Part shown: piece by piece, positions 56,809 to 64,000 of the stretch
Position numbering within the stretch: the first letter of the stretch is position 1
Layout: each line of letters starts with the position of its first letter
Source: Platanthera guangdongensis
Lineage: Eukaryota; Streptophyta; Magnoliopsida; Asparagales; Orchidaceae
Reading direction: 5' to 3'
DNA length: 64,000 nucleotides
Assembly (NCBI GenBank): GCA_039583875.1
Contig: CM077149.1
Span: 19,729,194-19,793,193, forward strand
Made by a program: the position numbers and the translations under genes
The notes under the pieces: generated by a model
Told to the model about the DNA's origin: nothing
What the model saw: only the letters and a program-made list of their open reading frames with translations
Database searches by the model: none

Positions 56809-58756
56809 TGAAAGTTAGGGTTAGGTCTACAATACTCTAGAGGGGGGTGAATAGAGTATATTTAAAATTTGTTAGGTCCTAATAAAGGTGTTGTTATAGC
56901 TTTTGCTGTAAACTGAAAATGTGCAGTAATTAGGAAACTGTAAAATAGAAAATAATAAGCCTAATCATAGCCACACAGCACGAACAAAAAGAAAAAGATA
57001 GGCAAATAGATGACACAAGAAATTTATAGTGGTCCCCCAAATCTGGATAGTCCACTCTTCTACCACCCTGGTAGGAATCCACTCAGATTTTTGATCAGGT
57101 GCCTGACACCAATGGGTTTTCATCAAGTCCCCAAAAACTAACTCAAGTCTTTTGATTAGGAGACTTGCAACCAGGAATCACTTTTGAAGGGAGATGACAA
57201 CCCTTTATATGGGAGGGCGTGAGAGAGTGATTTTGTCTTCTCTGTCAACAATCAGAGAGAAGATTTATGTGGAATGATGTTACCAAACAGCTCCCCCTGA
57301 GATGTACAATGATTCATGGAAGATCTGGAGCTTTGCTGTAGGGTGATAGGCCTTCAATCAGAGTTCTTGACAGCAGTGATGCAGGGACTTCTTTACTGAT
57401 TTGATATCTGTTGTACTTGGAAGTCCTGGAGAGAATGTGGAAGAAGAAGACTCTTGATATTGTATGATTGTTCTTCTTCTTATGAATCAAGATCACTGCC
57501 TGTCACTTGTATGTCTTGTATGCTTCAGTAATTTTTCACTGTGTGAAGCTTTTTCGTTGTTGTATGAATTCTTTCAGTCAGTCTGTGTGTGTCTCTATTT
57601 TTTTCTCTTAGACTCGGTATCGATCTTGTGTATTTCTCTGTCTTTTCAAAAATTTGAATCCTCTGTAATTAATGCTGACGGCCTGAGAATAATCGGCATT
57701 GATGTATTTCCCAACTGTCTTGTGGAAAATCTACAATTAATATTCCTGAGGGAGACTGTATTTAATGCTCCCTCTAATGGATACATTCAGAGAATGTTAG
57801 AGCATTAATTTGTCAGGAATTATCGCATTTGAGTGAGGACAGAATGCCAGAAATGGCTAAGTCTGGAATCGTCAAACAGTTGGCAGAATTCGTCGAACTG
57901 AATTACCAGTTCGTCGAGATGAGATATTGTATTCGTCGACCTGACGGCTTCTTGTTCATCAAGCTGAGTTCCAAGATCGTCGAGCTGATAACAGAGTTGC
58001 ATGCTTCAGAGCCTTTACCTTTTCTGTCTGAAGTTCGTCGTGCTGAGTTTGTAACTTCGTCGACTGTAGTTCAACAACCATTCTGGACTTAGTCGAGTAT
58101 TTTGTGTTGATTGATATTCTATATGTCGACATGAATCTTCTCGTGTCGACACAGATTTTCTGGTGTTGACATAAGTGGGTGTCGACTGATTATTCTTGGT
58201 GTCGACAAAATTTTTCTGGTGTCGACATAAGTTGGTGTCGATACATGCCCTAAGTGTCGACACAAATCTTCTGGTTCCAGAATTCGTCGAGTAGAGTACT
58301 GAGTTCGTCAACCTGAGAAGTTGACTTCGTCGACCTGAGAAGTTGGGAACTCGAGGCCCAAGTTCGTCGATCTCAGAATCTTGTTCGTCGACCAAAGTCT
58401 GAAGTTGGACTTAGAATAATCTGGAGTTATCCTGACTTTAGTTTGTTGAAGTATCCCAGATTTCATCGACCAGAGAACGAAGATCGTCGAGCTCAGCTCA
58501 GAGAAATATCTCTAGATCGTCGAGCTGAGAACGGCTTTCGTCGACCTGCGTTCGACAAACGTCGAACTCATTTTAGTTGGTCTTGAAGTCTTCTAAGTCT
58601 TGAGTCTCTGATAGTCTTGTTGATAGCTGGTCCATCTGATGTTGACTCTAAGGACTTGGCCTAGACTCTAGGACACAACTATGACCCTGGCTATACATGT
58701 TGGGTCACATCATCCTAAGTTAGTGAACCTAGCCCAAATTAACTAGGGATCCAACA
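56809..58756 (-). mobile_element. S4: minus-strand LTR of the S2 family (1948 bp)
   Basis: In its own direction it starts TGTTGGATCCCTAGTTAATT at 58756 and ends CTTTCA at 56809. A minus-strand PPT (58770-58757) precedes it, so it is a 3' LTR; 76 bp of its interior remain before S5. Its start is closely like the S2 LTR at 49285. It contains GTCGAC/TCGTCGA words (57870-58570) and the terminal stem (56832-56859). Confidence 0.8.
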
Positions 58757-58832
58757 ATCTCCCCCTATTTGGGTGAGGTCACTAATAGACTCAAAATAAA
58801 AATATAAGAATAAACAAAGCAGGGAAAAAGGT
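58757..58832 (-). other. Remnant of the S4 interior with PPT
   Basis: ATCTCCCCCTATTT at 58757-58770 is the reverse of AAATAGGGGGAGAT. The rest is the A/T-rich 3' untranslated stretch, cut by S5. Confidence 0.7.
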
Positions 58833-60353
58833 TGTTGGAACACCCTATTACTAATTTGGGTCAAGATCACTATGTCTCTAGGAAACCTATTTTTGACCTC
58901 ATGTATAGCTCTAAAGGTCAATTAGAATTGAGTCTAAGGGTTAGAAGTCTAGGTTTGGAAGCTGCCCTCAAGACCAAGGATTTTTAGTTTGAGACTAAGT
59001 CATATCGTCGAGCTCAGCACGACGAATCATCGAACTCCAATCGACGATCGTCTAGCTCAACTTCGACAGATCGTCGAACTCTATTCGACGATCGCTGAGC
59101 TAAACTTCAACAAATCGTTGAACTCCATTCGACGATCTGCGAGCTCAGTTCGACGATCTTGACTCAGTATTGGATCTCTATCTCTGAGCTCAGTTCGACG
59201 ATCTTTGAGCTCAGATCGACGATTTTTGTTGCCGTATAAGTCCAAATCGCTGAGCTCAGTTCGACGATAGCAGAGCTCAGTTCGACATTTTCTGATGAGT
59301 TAAAGGATTTTTCAAGATTCAAATTCAGGAGTTATTCAACAATTAATTCAGAAGATTTTCTAGCCGTTTTCATTTATTTCTGGACCAAGTTTCAAGAGAT
59401 TATCAAGGAATGTTTCTTTGGACTTTCCTCCAGAAGACAATTGCAATTAAGGATGCAATTAATGACAGGCCAACGGCTATTCTTGACAGAAGATGATTTT
59501 CTATTCAGTACCAGAGAATAAAATACAAGATTTTTTAAAATCTCTCTAACACTCAGAACACAGACAAGAAAAACAAGAACTAAATATTCTCTGTCTCAAA
59601 GAATTCTCTCAAGAACACACATCCAAGGAGATCAAACCTTCTGAAATGTTCTGATCTATCTTGTCTCAAGTGTTTAAGGCCAACATCTTTCAAGACTCCA
59701 GACACCTAACATTTCAGCTGTTGCTGAAATCATCATTTGCTAGAGATCAACTTCTGAAGGCCTATCACCCTACAGCAAAGCTTCATTTCCGGAACATCTC
59801 AAGGACTCAGGGGGAGCTTTGACAACATCAAATCCACATAGTCTTCTCAGCTGCTTTGAGAAAGAGAAGACTTCCATAACTCTCTCATCCCCATCTCTGT
59901 AAAGGGTTTTTCAAACTCCCTTCAAAAGTTTGAGCTTTGTTTTTGAGCACCTTGTCAAAAGCTCATTGGTGGCAAGACACCTGATCAAAAAATCTGATTT
60001 GTTTTTTGAGCACCTTATCAAAAGCTCATTGGTGCCTAGGACACCTGATCAACTCATCCTATAGTGGATTCTTACCTAGGGTGGTAGAAGAGTGGATGTA
60101 CTCAAGTTTAGGGGAACCACTATAGCTCCTTGTGTCTTCTGGCTTGCTTGTCTTTATCTTTTGTTTCTGGCTGTGATTGTTTCGTGATTAGTTTAGATCT
60201 GTGATTAATTTCTTTTGTAGGTTATTTTGTGATTAGAATCAATAGTTGCTTCCCTGTTCACTCAGATTACAACAATTGTTGTAAAAAGTTTTCAAGCACC
60301 ATATACTCTATTCACCCCCCCTCTAGAGTATATCATATCTAGCTGCACTTTTA
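58833..60353 (+). mobile_element. 5' LTR of S5 (1521 bp)
   Basis: TGTTGGAACACC to GCACTTTTA (CA changed to TA at the end). It contains the CGACGATC array (59006-59290) and the terminal stem-loop (60301-60333). Confidence 0.9.
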
Positions 60354-60368
60354 ATTGGTATTAGAGCG
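60354..60368 (+). promoter_or_regulatory. Primer-binding site of S5
   Basis: ATTGGTATTAGAGCG directly after the LTR, one base off TGGTATCAGAGC. The same T-for-C variant is used by the TRIM and by S3. Confidence 0.8.
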
Positions 60369-60484
60369 AGGTTGGTTAAACATACCACACCTTGGTGGTT
60401 GCACAGGCTAACACCTGAACCCAAAGATTCCTAGTTAGATCTGTTTTCTTTTGAGTTTATTATTAGATTTTGTTTTCACAAATC

Positions 60485-62485
60485 ATGGCCCAAAACAAAG
60501 ATTATGCTAGCACCAGACCTCCAGTGTGCAATCTATCCAAGTTTGCACTTTGGAAAGCAAGGATTAGATTATACATGAATTCTATTGACGAGGATATTTT
60601 TAATTCTGTTTTGATAGTTTGTCCAAGACCTCCAGAGAACTCAAGTACAAATGCTGTTCCACCTCCATCAGGAACAGATGCTGATATCAAGAAGTGGAAG
60701 ATAGCTGATGCCAAGGCTATGAACATCCTAGCCCAGACCATGTCTGATGACATCTTTCAAAAGGTGGCTGAATGCAATTCAACAAAGGAAATTTGGGATA
60801 AACTCTCTGAAATAGTCTCAGGCTCAGCTGATGAGAGAAAGGACAGGAGATCCCACCTCATATCTCAATATGAGAATTTCAAGAAGGGAGAAGCTGAATC
60901 AGTTGGAGATATGTACAATAGACTCTGTCTAATAGTCAGTGAACTCAGGACTTTGGATAAGGAGATATCACTAACTAAACTTAATGACAAAATTCTAATG
61001 TGCTTCCCTATCACTTGGGATTCAAGAATCTGGTCAATCAAGGATGCCAGAAGTTTGAATGAGATCACCACAGAAGCTCTATTGGGTAAGCTCAAATCTT
61101 ATGAGCTACTCATCAAGAATAGAGAAGAAGAACAGAAGGCTGCCTCACCAGCCACAAGAAAAGAGAAGACAATAGCCTTCAAGGCAACTGAAGATCAGCC
61201 TGAAGACAAAGTCACAGGCAATGATGAACTGCTCAGTCTGTTGGCCAAAAGATTCTACAAGATGGCCAGAAAGGACTTCAGAAAGAGATCATACAAGGAG
61301 CATGATAAGCCAAGGTATGATAAATCTAACAATAAGGAAATTGTCTGCTTTGGTTGCAGGAAACCAGGGCACATTGTACCTGACTGTCCAAAGAACAAAA
61401 ACAAGGACAGAAGGGACAAGAAAGAAAGAAGAAAGGAGAAAGACTTCAAGAGGAATGGCAATGGCAAGCCCTCCTCAATCAAAACCAAACACACAAGAAA
61501 GGGATTTATTGCTGAATCCTGGAGTGAGACTGAAGAGGAATCAAAAGCCTCATCCAGCTCCAGTGATGATGAAGATGATGCAGAAGAGAAGGAGTTCTGC
61601 ATGATGGCAATCAATGCCTCACATCATAATTCAGATGAAGAAGACTCAGAGTCAGACTCAGAGACTCAACTTGAAGAAGATCAGGTAATTAGTTCATTTG
61701 ATTTCAATTTAGAGGACTTTAAATCTGAGTTTAAAGCATTGTGTTTAGACTTGCTAAAATCTGAGAAAGAAATTATCTCTCTCAGAAATCATTTATCTGA
61801 ACATAATACCTTAAAGTCAGAAAACCTCAAACTCTCTCAGGAGTTGGAGTGTTGTAGGGAGCAGATAGCTTCACTGAAAGGTGAGCTATCTGAGGCCAAG
61901 AAGCTTGAAGAATCCCTTAATGGGAGAAGTATCAAGCTGATGGACATCACAAGCACAGTGAACTCCAGATTTAATAGTACACTGGGCTTGGGTGCTTCAT
62001 CCAGCCAACCCATAGTTCTAACAACTCCAATCAAGTTCATTTCTGACAAAGGAAAGGGAGTTGTAGAGGTAGCTAGGAAAAATTCTGATCTGCCCAAGAA
62101 AACTAAGTTCCTGCAGAAATCGTCGAACGGATCTCGACGATCGCCGAACGCAGATCAATCATCTCAGGCAAAATCATCGAACTCAGGTCGACGATCTCAA
62201 GTTCCTGAACTCTGCCACAATCGACCGTCGAATGGAGCTCGACGATCTGACCCAAGATCGTCGAACGCAGCTCCACGATCGTCGAACAGAGGTCAGAGCT
62301 CTGGAAATTCTTTCAAGGGCAAATCAAAATCCAATCCTAGGGGTCCTTCATCCCAAATCTTTAACCCTTATACTGAATGGATAATTCCTCCAAGGAGATA
62401 TCATCCTGAAGGTTATAAGAGTCAACCTGGGATGTCTTTTATTTCTGAGTTTAAAAGTTATCAACCTAGGCCCAAGGTAAACTAG
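60485..62485 (+). CDS. gag: gag of S5, nearly intact
   Basis: ATG at 60485 opens about 666 codons to a TAG at 62483. S1 has TGG there, so the native stop is the TGA at 62498. Residues about 10-220 form the gag core (FALWKARIRLYMNSID, KEIWDKLSEIVSG), about 290 is the CCHC knuckle (CFGCRKPGHIVPDC), followed by Lys/Arg-rich and acidic stretches, a coiled coil around 440-480, and a Ser/Arg/Asn-rich tail with SNGSRRS and SNSGRRS units. The premature stop removes only the last five residues. It would assemble the virus-like particle and may help mobilise the damaged relatives S1 and S2. Confidence 0.9.
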   Translation: MAQNKDYASTRPPVCNLSKFALWKARIRLYMNSIDEDIFNSVLIVCPRPPENSSTNAVPPPSGTDADIKKWKIADAKAMNILAQTMSDDIFQKVAECNSTKEIWDKLSEIVSGSADERKDRRSHLISQYENFKKGEAESVGDMYNRLCLIVSELRTLDKEISLTKLNDKILMCFPITWDSRIWSIKDARSLNEITTEALLGKLKSYELLIKNREEEQKAASPATRKEKTIAFKATEDQPEDKVTGNDELLSLLAKRFYKMARKDFRKRSYKEHDKPRYDKSNNKEIVCFGCRKPGHIVPDCPKNKNKDRRDKKERRKEKDFKRNGNGKPSSIKTKHTRKGFIAESWSETEEESKASSSSSDDEDDAEEKEFCMMAINASHHNSDEEDSESDSETQLEEDQVISSFDFNLEDFKSEFKALCLDLLKSEKEIISLRNHLSEHNTLKSENLKLSQELECCREQIASLKGELSEAKKLEESLNGRSIKLMDITSTVNSRFNSTLGLGASSSQPIVLTTPIKFISDKGKGVVEVARKNSDLPKKTKFLQKSSNGSRRSPNADQSSQAKSSNSGRRSQVPELCHNRPSNGARRSDPRSSNAAPRSSNRGQSSGNSFKGKSKSNPRGPSSQIFNPYTEWIIPPRRYHPEGYKSQPGMSFISEFKSYQPRPKVN

Positions 62486-64000
62486 GTCAAAAATAAATGA
62501 ATTATTTTATGTGCAGGTGAGGACCTATCCAACACCTAACCAACAATGGTACTTGGATAGTGGGTGCTCTAAGCACATGACAGGAAACAAGGACAACCTC
62601 ACATCATTTAAAGCCAAGCTTGGACCCAAAGTCATCTTTGGTGATTCAAACTTTGGACAAACTAAAGGATATGGTACAGTCCAGATTGGATCAGTAACAT
62701 TCAAGAAGGTAGCTTATGTGGAAGGACTGAAGCACAATTTGATAAGCATCAGTCAGCTCTGTGAGGAAGGCTACCAGGTGACCTTCAGCAAAGCATTATG
62801 CAAGATCAAGTCAGAGGACAACACAACTGTGTTGATAGGTAAAAGTAAAGGTAACATCTATCTAGTAGATTTTCTTTCAACAGATGTAGATATTTGCCTG
62901 TTCAATTCTGTTTGTAGACCAAATATTTTATGGCATAAGAGACTAGGACACTTAAACCTTAGAACTATTACTAGGCTATCCAAGGACAACCTTGTTAGAG
63001 GACTACCTTCTAGCCACTACAAGAAGGAAGGACTCTGTAGGGCTTGTCAATTAGGCAAGCAAACTAAAAATAGTTTTAAGTCACTTAATAAGAGTAATTC
63101 ACCTAGGATATTGTATCTGTTACACATGGATCTTTTTGGACCCATCACAGTACAAAGCCTAGGAGGGAAATCTTACACCTTAGTAGTTGTAGATGACTTC
63201 TCTAGATTCACATGGGTGTTCTTTCTGAGGAAGAAGTCTGATAACTTCAAGTGTTTGACAGAGTTTCTCAAATGTATACAGATTGAGTTCAATACTCACA
63301 TTGCCCGGATCAGAAGTGATCATGGGACAGAGTTTGATTCTCTTCTTATGCAAGAGTTCTGTCAGAGTGAAGGGATCAGGCATACTTTCTTAGCTCCTAG
63401 AACTCCTCAACAAAATGGGGTAGCTGAAAGGAAAAATAGAACCCTTATTGAATCTGCCACTACATTGTTGTCAGATGCTCACCTTCCTCTATCCTTTTGG
63501 GCAGAGGCAGTGAACACCACCAACTATGTGTTGAATAGAAGTTTGATACATAAACTAAAGGGAAAGACTCCCTATGAATTACTCAAAGGGAAGAAACCTA
63601 AAGTTGATTACTTTAGAGTTTTTGGTTGTATTTGCTATATACATAATAATGACAAGAAATATTTAGCAAAATTTCAAGCTAAAGCTGATGAAGGAGTGTT
63701 TCTGGGATACTCCATGATCAGCAAGGCTTATAGGGTTTATAATAAATCATCTCTAAAAATTGAGGAATCTGTTTATATATCATTTGATCAATCTAGCATG
63801 TCTTTCAAGGAGAAGATCTCTTCTACCATAGAACCTATGCAGGAACATTCTCTTGTTGAAGACTTGAACAAGTTACAGGTTACTCAAAAAGAGGAAAGCA
63901 GTGAAGATGAAGAAAGTATTCAACATATTGAAGAACAACTTGAAGATCCAGTTGTTGTACCACAAGAGGAAACAATAACACAGGTTGGTGAACAATCAAC
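62481..64000 (+). CDS. pol: pol of S5 (protease, integrase), open to the window end
   Basis: The frame is +1 to gag, opens at 62481 after a TAA and overlaps the gag frame by 20 nt up to its native stop. I find no stop through 64000. Protease: WYLDSGCSKHMTG with DSG at 62556-62564. Zinc domain: WHKRLGHLN to CRACQLGKQ. Integrase core carries all three acidic residues (HMDLFGPI, SDHGTEF, NGVAERKNRT), then the conserved GKTPYELLKGKKP and a charged linker (EESSEDEESIQHIEEQLEDP). RT and RNase H lie beyond the window. CAG|GTGAGG at 62514-62520 is a splice-acceptor-like site just before protease. Confidence 0.88.

Larger units (their letters stand above)
58833..64000 (+). mobile_element. S5: second S1-family element, continues beyond the window
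   Basis: LTR, primer site, gag and pol up to the window end. It is close to S1 throughout but lacks most S1 lesions; only one nonsense change is seen in gag (62483). It is inserted in the interior of S4; the left flank is AAGGT, with the right flank outside. Confidence 0.85.

Overview
The window is a stretch of nested plant retrotransposons. I see no convincing host gene, rRNA, tRNA or CRISPR. The evidence for an angiosperm nuclear genome is: LTR retrotransposons of both Ty3/gypsy (Tat/Athila-like gag-only elements, a chromodomain-bearing element) and Ty1/copia (Sirevirus-like); primer sites matching plant initiator-Met tRNA (TGGTATCAGAGC or a one-base variant); plant-type TATA boxes (CCTATAAATA); a 473-bp TRIM; and a plant 'putative gypsy-type transposon' protein. 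The species cannot be told from this sequence.

Layout. 1-2114: R/U5-containing LTR (G0) with a 60-bp GC palindrome array, a 21-bp array and, just outside, an 84-bp array (2116-2870). 3378-6770: two minus-strand, intron-containing transposon-type genes, each with its own TATA box. 7374-25483: gag-only gypsy element G1 (LTR about 7374-8128, dead gag 8298-9836, repeat-rich noncoding interior, 3' LTR from 11999). Its 3' LTR is split by the chromovirus G2 (13891-25437; 3.3-3.4 kb LTRs, one gag-pol frame 17480-22048 with nine premature stops but no frameshift, and a probable 96-bp intron between gag and protease). 25484-25703 plus 39584-about 43170: a minus-strand gypsy relic (G3) split by S1. 25704-39583: Sirevirus-like copia S1 in a tandem form with three LTRs, one unit heavily deleted. 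43285-50950: S2, a truncated Sirevirus relative whose third ORF carries an intact TRIM (45901-46373). 50951-56733: S3, a minus-strand Sirevirus relative cut after protease and the integrase zinc domain, with a 2.5-kb LTR holding a 16-unit hairpin array. 56809-58756: a minus-strand LTR (S4) of the S2 family. 58833-64000: S5, a younger S1-family copy whose pol reads open to the window edge.

How the parts work together. The S elements share one plan: LTR, Met primer site, Gag with a CCHC knuckle, pol (protease-integrase-RT-RNase H), a spacer, a large third ORF (ORF3), a GGGGGAGAT polypurine tract and an LTR. pol sits in the +1 frame relative to gag with a 20-nt overlap in both S1 and S5. A CAG|GT acceptor-like site lies just before protease in three elements, and a T-rich acceptor lies 6-7 nt before the ORF3 start in two diverged families, so spliced messages for pol and ORF3 are a testable idea. 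A second theme is that unrelated LTR families (G0/G1, G2, S1, S2/S4, S3) each carry their own array of short palindromes, which lies upstream of the TATA box wherever I could place one.

Order of events inferred from nesting: G3 before S1; G1 before G2; S2 before the TRIM; S4 before S5. All boundaries come from reading terminal TG/CA, PBS, PPT and target-site duplications by eye, without alignment software.
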